Shown here: piece by piece, positions 51,680 through 60,365 of the stretch
How the letters are laid out: every line of letters starts with the position of its first letter
Numbering within the stretch: the first letter of the stretch is position 1
Assembly (NCBI RefSeq): GCF_003855255.1
Contig: NZ_CP034072.1
Coordinates: forward strand, 3,278,727 to 3,342,726
Length of the DNA stretch: 64,000 nt
Source of the DNA: Mycolicibacterium nivoides
Lineage (GTDB): Bacteria > Actinomycetota > Actinomycetes > Mycobacteriales > Mycobacteriaceae
Reading direction: 5' to 3'
Notes under the pieces: model-generated
Database searches by the model: none
What the model was told of the DNA's origin: nothing
Seen by the model: the letters and a program-made list of their open reading frames with translations, nothing else
Position numbers and translations under genes: made by a program

Positions 51680-53140
51680 ATGCTGACGCGTTCTCGTATT
51701 GAGGGGTGGACGACGGGCCACCTGATGTCTGCGTCGCTCGGGTGGGAGCGCACCGCCAGCATCATTGATGAGCACTACAGCAAGGCCCAGAGCACAGTCG
51801 GCGGCGTTCCCTGGACGGGCCCGGCTTCAGACCGCGCCAACGGTAAGTTGTCCGAAAATTTGGCCAAGGTCCGGACATCGCTCGATCTCTTCAGGCAGGC
51901 ATCAGGTATCGCCAAGGCGGGTGCGGAATCTATCGGCGCCGCCAAGAACGATGCAGTCAACGCGATCAAGAACACTGAGGACCAGTTCTTCTCGGTAAGC
52001 GAGGACTTGACCGTCACCGACCGCTTGCCCTGGATCATCAGCCCTGCCCTGGCCCTGATGCGGAAGCTGAGGGCGACTCACGCCCAAGCCGATATTCGCG
52101 CTAAGGCAACGGTGTTGGAATGGACCGATCAAAACGTCGCCGATCAACTCGACACAATGACGTCGAGGCTGAGAGAGTTCGATCTACAGGGCGGCAAGGG
52201 TGAATCTGGCGCAGGCTCGTCCAAAGACCCCCAGATCACCGGGCGCCCAGGACCTTTACGGCCAGAGGGCACACAGGGCGATTTGAATTCCACTCTCCCC
52301 GGTACCGGCATCGAGATCAGTGGCGACGGGCGAACCGGTTACCCCACACTGAACGGACAAAAGAATCCGTTGGAGATCGAAGCGAACCAACCATCACAGG
52401 AAAATCCAGACGGGAAGGACAAGGTCCGACCGCTTCCGACCGGCACGATTGTTGGTCCTGACGGGAAGCAGTACGCCCTGTACAGCGAGGTTCCCTATGT
52501 AGTGGACGGGAAGCCAAATCCTGAATATGCAACCGCCGATACCACCGTGGTAGATCTCAACGATCCATCGAAGAGTATCGGCGTCCTGCCCGGGATCGCC
52601 CAAGCCAGTGGCGCGTACGACCCAAAGACCAACCGGATGATCGTAGTAGGAAACACCGGTCCACATCCTGGAGACCGGACGAGAATGCTGTATGTGTCCG
52701 ACCCCATCGACCCCGCCAACCCGAACGGCTGGATGCAAACCCTCAAGCCCCAGGGTGAAATCCAGGGATTGCCCGGTGACCGCGAGAGCCAACTCGTCGC
52801 ACTCAAAGGTGGCGGGTTCATGCTCGTCGGATCCGACAACTTCAATCCGGGTGTTCCAGGCGATCAACCGATCAGTGCGATTACCGCGACGACGCCAGAA
52901 GGTTTGCTGAAGGCACCGGCGACTCCACTATTCCCTCCTGGGCAGGGAACTTGGCCGGGAGGAGGGACCGGGGCTCCGTACGGTCCTTCTGTCGTCGATA
53001 CAACATATGACCCGGTTACCGGTCAAGAGACGGTGCAACTTCGCGTGAGCACATGGGAGGATCCGCCGGGCTGGGATGGAACCGGCGACAAACCGTACAA
53101 CCCTAAGACTTATCAGACCGAGATCACCGTCCAGCACTAA
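51680..53140 (+). CDS. Type VII secretion effector-like protein with variable C-terminal domain
   Basis: 486 residues with an AGGAG site ten bases before the ATG. The N-terminal helical region (1-165: RSRIEGWTTGHLMSASLGW; PWTGPASDRANGK; AKVRTSLDLFRQASGIAKAG) follows the pattern of mycobacterial WXG-like polymorphic effectors, with a WxG-type PWTG turn. A Gly/Pro/Ser/Asn-rich linker (about 168-245) leads to a beta-rich C-terminal domain (245-486: PDGKQYALYSEVPYVVDGKP; GAYDPKTNRMIVVGNTG; QLVALKGGGFMLVGSDN) of no family I recognise, perhaps a beta-propeller. The C-terminal domain is probably the effector part. GC content is lower than in the flanks. Two exported paralogues follow. Confidence 0.72.
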   Translation: MLTRSRIEGWTTGHLMSASLGWERTASIIDEHYSKAQSTVGGVPWTGPASDRANGKLSENLAKVRTSLDLFRQASGIAKAGAESIGAAKNDAVNAIKNTEDQFFSVSEDLTVTDRLPWIISPALALMRKLRATHAQADIRAKATVLEWTDQNVADQLDTMTSRLREFDLQGGKGESGAGSSKDPQITGRPGPLRPEGTQGDLNSTLPGTGIEISGDGRTGYPTLNGQKNPLEIEANQPSQENPDGKDKVRPLPTGTIVGPDGKQYALYSEVPYVVDGKPNPEYATADTTVVDLNDPSKSIGVLPGIAQASGAYDPKTNRMIVVGNTGPHPGDRTRMLYVSDPIDPANPNGWMQTLKPQGEIQGLPGDRESQLVALKGGGFMLVGSDNFNPGVPGDQPISAITATTPEGLLKAPATPLFPPGQGTWPGGGTGAPYGPSVVDTTYDPVTGQETVQLRVSTWEDPPGWDGTGDKPYNPKTYQTEITVQH

Positions 53141-53158
53141 CGCGATGAGAGAAAAACC

Positions 53159-53677
53159 ATGAGTAGCGTGCACCTCCTGCGCCAGGTCCTCGCCGTCCCC
53201 GCAATGGTTGCAACCCTTGCCGTTGGCCCTGCAGTGCCATCGGCGGAGGCACAACCACCTGGATTTCCCGATCTCAATGCGTTTACAGAAGCACCGGCCA
53301 ACCTCGACTTCTCGCGCCCAGACCGTTGGGCCAACGGGTACGCGTTCTTTCGCACACCTGACGGTCTAAGCTGCATGATCGGTGGTGTCAGACGGTGCAG
53401 TGGACCCCTACCCGGACTGCCCGTGGAATACGGCGAATGTGCCGTCGTGCTGCAGACCCACGAAGAGTACAGTCGCTCAGCACCTTTCAGATTTGAGAAG
53501 TCGGTCAAGGGGTGCCCACCACCGGCCGACACACTTCTCAACATCGGTCAGAAGCTAACACTCACCGCGAACAACACCACGACGTGCGTGGTCGGCGAGG
53601 ATCGATTAACCGCATGTATCGACGGCGACGGGAAGCATGGCTTCGTAGTGCAACCGTCGGGAAGCTGGGCGTTCTGA
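53159..53677 (+). CDS. Secreted protein, candidate cassette partner 1 (172 aa)
   Basis: The signal peptide (about 1-31: VLAVPAMVATLAVGPAVPSAEA) precedes a mature domain that starts QPPGFPDLNAFTE, contains PDGLSCMIGGVRRCSG with two cysteines, YGECAVV, KGCPPPADTL, and ends CVVGEDRLTACIDGDGKHGFVVQPSGSWAF in two segments. Several disulfides are likely. It shares the GFPDLN start, the Cys pattern and the KHGFVxQPSGSWAF end with the next gene, so the two arose by duplication. It follows the effector-like gene by 18 bases. Role unknown; extracytoplasmic immunity is a hypothesis. Confidence 0.7.
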   Translation: MSSVHLLRQVLAVPAMVATLAVGPAVPSAEAQPPGFPDLNAFTEAPANLDFSRPDRWANGYAFFRTPDGLSCMIGGVRRCSGPLPGLPVEYGECAVVLQTHEEYSRSAPFRFEKSVKGCPPPADTLLNIGQKLTLTANNTTTCVVGEDRLTACIDGDGKHGFVVQPSGSWAF

Positions 53678-54162
53678 TGCGGCTTGCGCGGTGCTTGGCC
53701 GTCGTACTTCTCGGGGTTACGGCATGTTCGTCAACACCGGAGTTACCTTCTCCGCCAGTAGGTTTCCCCGACCTGAACGAATTTGCGGGCGTCGACCCAA
53801 AAGATTTCGACTTGGGCGGAACAGCGTTCGTCAGTCCCGAACGGATCAGTTGCGTGCTCGACTACGGGCCTCATAGATCCGTCGTGTGCGGTGGCAACAT
53901 TGACGGCATCGCCGATTCGGTAACAGGTACCGGCTGTCCTGAGGTGCGCAAGCCAGAGGACGGACCGAGCGACGCACCCTACGTCATCTCACGGCCGGAT
54001 GGGGATTGCGCCTCGGCGAGGTTTAAACCGATCACCGTCGGCAAGAAACTCAAGGGCCACAACAGCACCTGCGTCGTCGGCGGGAACAACCTCGTTGCCT
54101 GTATCGACGCCGACCACAAGCACGGGTTCGTCCTGCAGCCCTCCGGCAGCTGGGCTTTCTGA
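53677..54162 (+). CDS. Lipoprotein paralogue, candidate cassette partner 2 (161 aa)
   Basis: From ATG 53677, whose A is also the last base of the previous stop codon (TGATG). The lipobox is VTAC (Cys17) after RLARCLAVVLLG, then VGFPDLNEFAGVDPKD, PERISCVLDYGP, VVCGG, GTGCPEV, and the shared end STCVVGGNNLVACIDADHKHG with FVLQPSGSWAF. Unlike its paralogue it is lipid-anchored, so one copy would be released and the other kept at the cell surface. This anchored form is the better immunity candidate. No known domain is recognised. Confidence 0.72.
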   Translation: MRLARCLAVVLLGVTACSSTPELPSPPVGFPDLNEFAGVDPKDFDLGGTAFVSPERISCVLDYGPHRSVVCGGNIDGIADSVTGTGCPEVRKPEDGPSDAPYVISRPDGDCASARFKPITVGKKLKGHNSTCVVGGNNLVACIDADHKHGFVLQPSGSWAF

Positions 54163-54165
54163 GCT

Positions 54166-54225
54166 CGCCGTTTCCTACGCCCGGGTCCTTCTCAGCGAGC
54201 GAGCACAGCCCAGATGTGGAAAGCG
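54166..54225. repeat. REPIN-like pair of family 2 repeats (copies e and f)
   Basis: CGCCGTTTCCTACGCCCGGG (54166-54185) and, on the other strand, CGCTTTCCACATCTGGGCTG (54225-54206) face each other just after the lipoprotein stop. Both match the GTTTTCTACGCCTGGGCTGT core of the copies near 42.7 kb with a few changes. Confidence 0.55.
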
Positions 54226-54286
54226 ACGCCTTAGAAGAGGCAAAGCAACACAGAAACCGGCGCTCACCAGCGCACCTTGACGATCC

Positions 54287-54325
54287 TGTCACTTAGTGAC
54301 ACATTGGAGATGTCACTAAGTGACA
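54287..54325 (+). promoter_or_regulatory. Double palindromic operator upstream of tetR
   Basis: TGTCACTTAGTGACA (54287-54301) and TGTCACTAAGTGACA (54311-54325) are near-perfect palindromes and are exact reverse complements of each other, 24 bases apart (start to start), so they lie on nearly the same DNA face. A -35-like TTGACG lies at 54277. They end ten bases before the TetR GTG, so autoregulation is very likely. Confidence 0.8.
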
Positions 54326-54335
54326 AGTTCTGGAG

Positions 54336-54959
54336 GTGAGGGCAATCGGCGAGAAGCAGGATCAGGCGCGTCTGGCGGTCTCGCGGCACGCCTGCAAGCT
54401 GTTCTGGGAACGCGGTGTCGCAGGCACCAGCGGTGATGACATCGCCGCTGCCGCAGGGCTTTCCACCCGCACGATCTGGCGCTATTTCCGCGCCAAGGAA
54501 CGCTGCGTCGAACCGGTGCTGGAAAAGTCCGCGGACCGGTTCATCGACATCTTCAACCGGTGGCCCCATGATCTCTCGCTGGCCGAACACCTTGCCACCG
54601 ACGGGATTTCACATCCGACGGCGCCCGAGGATGTACAAGACGAGATCAGCGCGATGCGGATCGCCACCATGACGATGTCTGAGCCGGCCCTGCGTACCGC
54701 GTACCTGATGGTGCACGACCGGATGGAGCAGGGCTTCATCCCGGTGATCGCCGACCGCCTGCATCTGCCCGTCGACGATCTCACCGTCCGTCTCTGTGCG
54801 GCTGCCGTTACCGGGGCGTTCCGTGTCGTCGACGAGGACGTCAGCGTGGCGGTGATCGTCGAGGGCAAGAAAGTCACCGAAGAGCAGGCGCTCGCCCTGA
54901 TCGACCGGGCGATCCGCGATGCCACCAACGGGCGATTGGGCGGACCCGTCGAATCCTGA
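54336..54959 (+). CDS. TetR-family transcriptional regulator
   Basis: 207 residues. The helix-turn-helix is at about 10-57 (ARLAVSRHACKLFWERGVAG, GDDIAAAAGLSTRTIWRYF), followed by an all-helical ligand domain ending near 200. GTG 54336 is the only start that keeps the first helix; the purine run GGAG touches it, so the mRNA may be nearly leaderless. It lies 46 bases upstream of the S9 peptidase gene in the same direction; the shared promoter carries the double operator, so it probably controls itself and the peptidase. Confidence 0.88.
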   Translation: MRAIGEKQDQARLAVSRHACKLFWERGVAGTSGDDIAAAAGLSTRTIWRYFRAKERCVEPVLEKSADRFIDIFNRWPHDLSLAEHLATDGISHPTAPEDVQDEISAMRIATMTMSEPALRTAYLMVHDRMEQGFIPVIADRLHLPVDDLTVRLCAAAVTGAFRVVDEDVSVAVIVEGKKVTEEQALALIDRAIRDATNGRLGGPVES

Positions 54960-55005
54960 TCGGCCGCAACCGAAAGAACTTGTCCGCACCCGCGAAAGGA
55001 GCGTC

Positions 55006-56877
55006 ATGGCGTTGCCCGAACTCATCTCGGTGGAGGATTTCTTCAGCCCACCCGAGCGCGCAGCCGCAAAGATCTCGCCCGACGGAACCAGAATCGCCTA
55101 CCTGGCGCCGTGGAAGAACCGCCTCAACGTGTGGGTTCAGGACCTCGACGGCGACGCACCTCCGCGCTGTGTCACCGCCGACGAAACCCGCAGCGTCTAC
55201 ATCTACGAATGGACCGACGATCCGCGGTGGCTGCTCTACATGCAGGACAACGGTGGTGACGAGAACTTCCATGTGTACCGCGTCGACCTGGACAACCCCG
55301 GTACCGCCGCAGTGGATCTCACACCGTTTCCGGGAGCCAGAGCGAGTTTCGATCTCGCCAAGGGTCGGCCCGGGAAAGCGATCGTGCAGACCAACAACCG
55401 CGATCCCCAGCTGGTCGACGCGTACGAACTCGACATCGCCACTGGAGAACTCACCCTGCTGGCGGAGAATCCGGGGAACGTCATCACCTGGCTGTGCGCC
55501 CCCAACGGCGACCTGTTCACCAACACGCTGACGGCTGACGGTGACGTAGAGATATCGCAATGGGACTCGGCCACAGCATCATTGCGGACCATCAAGGTCT
55601 ACGACGGCACCGACTACCCGCTGGGCATCTTCCCCGTAGTCATCTCCCCGGACGGCACCGGCATCTGGCTGGGGTCGAATGAGGGCAGTGACCGCACCCG
55701 GCTGGTCCGGCTCGATGTGGCGACCGGCGTCGAGACCGAGGTGGACAGCCACCCGACATTCGACCTCGGCAATCAGATGGTGTTGCCGTCACCGTTCATC
55801 CTCAGCGAGCGCACGGGGGAACTGATCGGCTCCCGTTTCTACGGGGAGCGCCAGGTGATCCATGCCCTCGACCCGAATTTCGCTGCGGTACTTGAGAATC
55901 TGACCCGACTGTCGGAGGGCGACCTCGCCGGGATCTCGTCCGACGATTCCGGGCAGCGCTGGGTCGTCAACTTCACCCACGACCGCGACCCGGGCGCCAC
56001 CTACTTCTACGACCACACGACCGGCGAGAGCCGGCTGCTGTTCCGGCCATACCCGAATCTGAATTCAGATTCATTGGCAACGATGGTCCCGGTGACCATC
56101 CCCTCACGCGACGGCCTTGAGCTCCACTCGTATCTGACCCTGCCCGTCGGCGTCGAGCCCACCGACCTGCCGATGGTGCTGCTGGTGCACGGTGGACCCT
56201 GGTCACGGGATTGCTGGGGCTTCCAACCCGACGTGCAGATGCTGGCCAACCGCGGATATGCGGTGCTACAGGTCAACTTTCGCGGCTCGACCGGCTACGG
56301 CAAGGCCTTCACCAAAGCCGCGATCGGCGAGTTCGCCGGCAAGATGCACGACGACCTGATCGATGCGGTCGACTGGGCCGTCAAGCAGGGGTACGCCGAC
56401 CGCGACAAGGTCGCGATCTTCGGCGGTTCCTACGGCGGTTACGCCTCGCTGGTCGGGGTGACCTTCACCCCGGACGTCTTCGCCGCGGCGATCGACTATG
56501 TCGGCATCTCCAGCCTGGCCAACTTCATGCGAACACTGCCGAATGTGGCCCGGCCGTTCCTGGCGACCAACTGGCACCTGTATGTGGGGGACCACAACGA
56601 TCCGGTGCAGGAGGCCGACATGCTGGCCCGCTCCCCCATCACGAAGGTCGATCAGATCCGCACACCACTGTTGGTAGTCCAGGGCGCCAACGACTCTCGC
56701 GTGGTCCAGGCCGAATCCGACAACCTGGTCGAAGCACTTCGCAAGCGCGGCGTCGAGGTCGAATACATGGTCAAGGAGGACGAGGGGCACGGATTCCTCA
56801 ACCCGGACAACCAGATCGACATGTACCACGCTGTCGAGCGGTTCCTGGCCGAGCATCTCGGCGGTCGCCTTCCCTGA
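55006..56877 (+). CDS. S9-family prolyl oligopeptidase / acylaminoacyl peptidase-like
   Basis: 623 residues from ATG 55006, with AAAGGAG upstream. A seven-bladed beta-propeller (about 15-370: ISPDGTRIAYLAPWKNRLNV, YMQDNGGDENFHVYRVDL) caps a C-terminal alpha/beta-hydrolase domain with the triad Ser475 in GGSYGG, Asp563 in QGANDSRV and His595 in DEGHGF. No signal peptide is present, so it acts in the cytoplasm on short peptides or N-acylated amino acids. It lies behind the TetR gene and ends at a strong terminator shared with sucD. Confidence 0.93.
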   Translation: MALPELISVEDFFSPPERAAAKISPDGTRIAYLAPWKNRLNVWVQDLDGDAPPRCVTADETRSVYIYEWTDDPRWLLYMQDNGGDENFHVYRVDLDNPGTAAVDLTPFPGARASFDLAKGRPGKAIVQTNNRDPQLVDAYELDIATGELTLLAENPGNVITWLCAPNGDLFTNTLTADGDVEISQWDSATASLRTIKVYDGTDYPLGIFPVVISPDGTGIWLGSNEGSDRTRLVRLDVATGVETEVDSHPTFDLGNQMVLPSPFILSERTGELIGSRFYGERQVIHALDPNFAAVLENLTRLSEGDLAGISSDDSGQRWVVNFTHDRDPGATYFYDHTTGESRLLFRPYPNLNSDSLATMVPVTIPSRDGLELHSYLTLPVGVEPTDLPMVLLVHGGPWSRDCWGFQPDVQMLANRGYAVLQVNFRGSTGYGKAFTKAAIGEFAGKMHDDLIDAVDWAVKQGYADRDKVAIFGGSYGGYASLVGVTFTPDVFAAAIDYVGISSLANFMRTLPNVARPFLATNWHLYVGDHNDPVQEADMLARSPITKVDQIRTPLLVVQGANDSRVVQAESDNLVEALRKRGVEVEYMVKEDEGHGFLNPDNQIDMYHAVERFLAEHLGGRLP

Positions 56878-56882
56878 CGAGA

Positions 56883-56930
56883 AGACGCGAAAGCCCCCGA
56901 AATCCAGTGATTTCGGGGGCCTAAGCGTCT
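56883..56930. terminator. Nested bidirectional terminator between the S9 peptidase and sucD
   Basis: An inner stem of 12 pairs (GCCCCCGAAATC with its complement, CAGT loop) sits inside an outer stem AGACGC/GCGTCT, separated by GAAA and CTAA. It ends 16 bases before the sucD stop codon, between convergent genes. Confidence 0.88.
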
Positions 56931-56946
56931 GCTCGCGCAGAGAGAA

Positions 56947-57849
56947 TTACAGGTTGGCGAGCAGCTCGCGCGCCTTGGCGGCGGTCTCGGACGGCGTCTT
57001 GCCGACCTTCACGCCGGCGGCCTCCAGGGCCTCCTGCTTGCCGGCCGCGGTGCCCGCGCCGTCGGACACGATGGCGCCGGCGTGGCCCATCGTCTTGCCC
57101 TCCGGAGCGGTGAAGCCCGCGACGTAGCCGACGACCGGCTTGGTGACGTTGGCCTTGATGTAGGCCGCGGCCTTCTCCTCGGCGTCGCCGCCGATCTCAC
57201 CGATCATCACGATCAGCTTGGTCTCGGGATCCTTCTCGAACGCCTCGATGGCGTCGATGTGGGTGGTGCCGATGACCGGGTCGCCGCCGATGCCGATGGC
57301 GGTGGAGAAGCCGAGATCACGCAGCTCGTACATCATCTGGTAGGTCAGCGTGCCCGACTTCGACACCAGGCCGATCGGGCCCTTACCGGTGATGTTGTTC
57401 GGCGTGATGCCGACCAGCGACTCGCCGGGGGTGATGATGCCGGGGCAGTTCGGACCGATGATGCGGGTCTTCTCGCCCTTGTCGACGTTGTAGGCCCACG
57501 CATAGGCGCTGTCCTGCACCGGGATTCCCTCGGTGATGACCACGAGCAGCGGGATCTCGGCGTCGATGGCCTCGATGATGGCGTCCTTGGAGAAAGCCGG
57601 CGGCACGAAGGCGATCGACACGTCAGCGCCGGTCTCCTTCATGGCCTCGGCGACCGAGGCGAACACGGGCAGCTCGACGTCGTTGCCGTCTTTGTCCTTG
57701 TGCGACACGGTGGTCCCGGCCTTGCGGGCGTTCACGCCGCCGACGACCTGGGTGCCGGCCTTGAGCATCAGAGCGGTGTGCTTGGTGCCCTCACCACCGG
57801 TGATGCCCTGGACGATGACCTTGGAGTCCTTGTTCAGAAAAATCGACAT
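56947..57849 (-). CDS. sucD: Succinate-CoA ligase alpha subunit SucD
   Basis: 300 residues. The CoA-binding domain starts [20 protein letters not shown] and contains [10 protein letters not shown]; the ligase domain carries the phospho-histidine His256 in [13 protein letters not shown]. With SucC it makes succinate plus ATP (or GTP) from succinyl-CoA in the TCA cycle. It is transcribed after sucC with a 12-base gap, the usual order. Confidence 0.97.
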   Translation of the reverse strand: MSIFLNKDSKVIVQGITGGEGTKHTALMLKAGTQVVGGVNARKAGTTVSHKDKDGNDVELPVFASVAEAMKETGADVSIAFVPPAFSKDAIIEAIDAEIPLLVVITEGIPVQDSAYAWAYNVDKGEKTRIIGPNCPGIITPGESLVGITPNNITGKGPIGLVSKSGTLTYQMMYELRDLGFSTAIGIGGDPVIGTTHIDAIEAFEKDPETKLIVMIGEIGGDAEEKAAAYIKANVTKPVVGYVAGFTAPEGKTMGHAGAIVSDGAGTAAGKQEALEAAGVKVGKTPSETAAKARELLANL

Positions 57850-57861
57850 GTCAAGTCTCCC

Positions 57862-59025
57862 TTACTTGTTCGCCAGCTCGGCGGCCTTGTCGGCACCGGC
57901 GTCCATGGTCTCGGCCTGGACAACCAGGGGATGGTTGGCCTCGGCGAGAATCCGCCGGCCCTCTTCGACGTTGTTGCCATCCAGGCGGACGACCAGCGGC
58001 TTGTTGGCCTCGTCGCCGAGGATCTGCAGCGCCTGCACGATGCCGTTGGCCACCGCGTCACAGGCGGTGATGCCGCCGAACACGTTGACGAACACGCTCT
58101 TGACCTGGCTGTCGTTCAGGATGACGTCCAGGCCGTTGGCCATGACCTCGGCCGACGCGCCGCCGCCGATGTCGAGGAAGTTGGCCGGCTTCACGCCGCC
58201 GTGCTTCTCGCCCGCGTAGGCGACCACGTCCAGCGTCGACATGACCAGGCCTGCACCGTTACCGATGATGCCCACCTCGCCGTCGAGCTTGACGTAGTTG
58301 AGGTCGTTCTCCTTCGCCTTGAGCTCGAGGGGATCGGTCGCGTCCTTGTCCTCGAACTCGGCGTGACCGGGCTGACGGAAGTCGGCGTTGGCGTCCAGGG
58401 TGACCTTGCCGTCCAGTGCCAGGATCTGGTCGTCAGGGGTGCGCACCAGCGGGTTGACCTCAACCAGGGTGGCGTCTTCCTTGACGAACACCTCCCACAG
58501 CTTCTGGATGGTCACGGCCGCGGCGTCGAGCACCTCGGCGGGTAGGTGCCCCTGCTCGGCGATCGAGCGCGCGAAGGCCAGATCGACACCCTTGACGGCG
58601 TCGACGGGAACCTTGGCCAGCCGCTCGGGCTTGGTGGCGGCGACTTCCTCGATCTCCATGCCGCCCTCGACCGAGCACATGGCCAGGTAGGTCCGGTTGG
58701 AACGGTCGAGCAGGAAGGAGATGTAGTACTCCTCGGCGATGTCGCTCGCTTCGGCCACCAGCAACTTTTTGACGACGTGACCCTTGATGTCGAGACCGAG
58801 GATGTTGGTCGCGTGGGTGAACGCGTCATCGGGGGTGGCTGCGTACTTCACACCGCCGGCCTTACCGCGGCCGCCGACCTTCACCTGCGCCTTGATCATC
58901 ACGGGCTTGCCGATTTCGGTGGCGATCGCCTTGGCGTCCTCGGCCGAGTCGGTCACGCGGCCCGGGGTCGTGGGGACGTTGTGCTTGGCGAACAGCTCTT
59001 TTGCCTGATATTCGAAGAGATCCAT
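57862..59025 (-). CDS. sucC: Succinate-CoA ligase beta subunit SucC
   Basis: A 387-residue ATP-grasp protein: [36 protein letters not shown] at the nucleotide site, [11 protein letters not shown] with metal ligands, and NIFGGI-type [13 protein letters not shown] near the end. It provides the nucleotide site that phosphorylates His256 of SucD. The upstream gap of 272 bases before the divergent M23 peptidase gene holds a CRP-like palindrome. Confidence 0.97.
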   Translation of the reverse strand: MDLFEYQAKELFAKHNVPTTPGRVTDSAEDAKAIATEIGKPVMIKAQVKVGGRGKAGGVKYAATPDDAFTHATNILGLDIKGHVVKKLLVAEASDIAEEYYISFLLDRSNRTYLAMCSVEGGMEIEEVAATKPERLAKVPVDAVKGVDLAFARSIAEQGHLPAEVLDAAAVTIQKLWEVFVKEDATLVEVNPLVRTPDDQILALDGKVTLDANADFRQPGHAEFEDKDATDPLELKAKENDLNYVKLDGEVGIIGNGAGLVMSTLDVVAYAGEKHGGVKPANFLDIGGGASAEVMANGLDVILNDSQVKSVFVNVFGGITACDAVANGIVQALQILGDEANKPLVVRLDGNNVEEGRRILAEANHPLVVQAETMDAGADKAAELANK

Positions 59026-59175
59026 GTGCTTCCTAGATAGGCGTTGTCTGTCTGCGTTGACTTAGAAACTGCCCGGCCTGTACTTGCCGGACGGGCCCGC
59101 TGGCACTTTATCCACCACCGAGTGATGGATTAGCATCGCCTCCGGCTCATGTGGTAGATCTCACCGCCCATGGGA

Positions 59176-59191
59176 GGTGATACGGATCACA
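59176..59191. promoter_or_regulatory. CRP-like site between sucC and the M23 peptidase gene
   Basis: GGTGA-N6-TCACA differs from TGTGA-N6-TCACA at one position. It lies 151 bases upstream of sucC and 107 upstream of the peptidase start, in a region that could serve either. Control of a TCA-cycle gene by a CRP-type regulator is plausible. Confidence 0.5.
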
Positions 59192-59297
59192 TTCCGGCGC
59201 GGAATAGACCCATAAGTTGCCACCATCATTGGGATTTGGTTAACGTGCCTCTGGTCCAGATAACGTTCAGGTCACGACGAAGAAGGATTCTCGAGTC

Positions 59298-60365
59298 TTG
59301 CCGCAGCATCGTTCGTCCGCAGCTCCGCGAGGGGTGCCGACGGACGCGCGCCAGCGCAGACGCCGCGTTTCCCCTGAACAGCCGGACGCTGCCGAGGTCA
59401 CGGACGTCATCCCGTTCAGCGCTTTCGAAGCCTTCGACGACCGCTCCGGTGATGCCGAATCCAGCGTTATTCATGCCCCGGAACTCGACGATCTAAACGA
59501 CACCGACGACCTGGTGCCCGTCCGTCTTGCCGTCCCCTCACGCTTCCGCCCCGACGCGGGCAGCGAGCACAGCTCCCGGTACGCATACCGCGACAGCCAC
59601 ACCGATGTGAGCGACGGCATCGCCGCGACGGACGTGATCAACATGTCTGGCCGCCGCGGTGCCCACCGCAAGGAGCACGCCGGCGCAGTCAAGAGCCGCC
59701 TGATGATCGCCGCCATGGCCGCGGGCGCCACCGCTGCGGGCGCCTACTCGTTGGGCAACCCCACCGAGACTCAGGCCGACGACACCATCCTGGCCTCCGA
59801 GGGCACCCACATCGAAGGTGCCTCGGTCACCGGCTCGGTGGACGGCATGCAGATCGTCTCGGTCTCCTCGACCGCCGACACCTCGGTGCATGCCGAGGAG
59901 ATCACCAAGGCCGCCGCCTTCGCCCAGGAGCGCGCCGAACGCGAGGCCCGCCTGTCGCGCCCGCTGTTCGTGATGCCCACCAAGGGCTACGTCTGGACCT
60001 CGAACTTCGGCTACCGCTGGGGCGTGCTGCACGCCGGCATCGACCTGGCGAGTCCGATCGGCACGCCGATCGTGGCGGTCTCCGACGGCGTCGTGATCGC
60101 CTCGGGCCCGACCGCCGGCTACGGCGCCTGGGTCAAGCTGCGCCACGCTGACGGCACCGTCACGCTCTACGGTCACATCAACACCTGGCTCGTCAGCGAG
60201 GGCGACCGGGTGATGGCCGGCGACCAGATCGCCACGGTCGGGAACCGGGGTTACTCCACCGGTCCCCACCTGCATTTCGAGGTTCTCCAGAACGGCACCA
60301 GTCGCATCGATCCGGTGCCGTGGCTGAACAAGAGAGGTCTCAGCGTCGGCAGCTATGTTGGCTGA
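59298..60365 (+). CDS. Membrane-anchored M23-family peptidase (Rv0950c homologue)
   Basis: 355 residues from TTG 59298; AAGGA lies about ten bases upstream and no ATG/GTG fits better. A disordered acidic N-terminal region of about 130 residues, then a hydrophobic helix (about 135-150, MIAAMAAGATAAGAYSLG), a helical segment (about 185-215) and an M23/LytM domain: His245 and Asp249 in HAGIDLASP, and His324/His326 in GPHLHFEV, the zinc-binding set. A complete active site suggests a real endopeptidase that cuts peptidoglycan cross-bridges. It is adjacent to the GTG of the next gene. Confidence 0.9.
   Translation: MPQHRSSAAPRGVPTDARQRRRRVSPEQPDAAEVTDVIPFSAFEAFDDRSGDAESSVIHAPELDDLNDTDDLVPVRLAVPSRFRPDAGSEHSSRYAYRDSHTDVSDGIAATDVINMSGRRGAHRKEHAGAVKSRLMIAAMAAGATAAGAYSLGNPTETQADDTILASEGTHIEGASVTGSVDGMQIVSVSSTADTSVHAEEITKAAAFAQERAEREARLSRPLFVMPTKGYVWTSNFGYRWGVLHAGIDLASPIGTPIVAVSDGVVIASGPTAGYGAWVKLRHADGTVTLYGHINTWLVSEGDRVMAGDQIATVGNRGYSTGPHLHFEVLQNGTSRIDPVPWLNKRGLSVGSYVG

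Noticed and set aside
57082..58545. A 487-codon open frame opposite sucC/sucD
   Set aside because: It is antisense to two certain genes, and its composition (Gly/Asp/Val/Leu/Arg-heavy, no domain) is that of a GC-rich shadow frame.
59026..59297. c-di-AMP (ydaO) riboswitch upstream of the M23 peptidase
   Set aside because: Such riboswitches precede wall hydrolases in actinobacteria, but the conserved core could not be found in this 272-base region.
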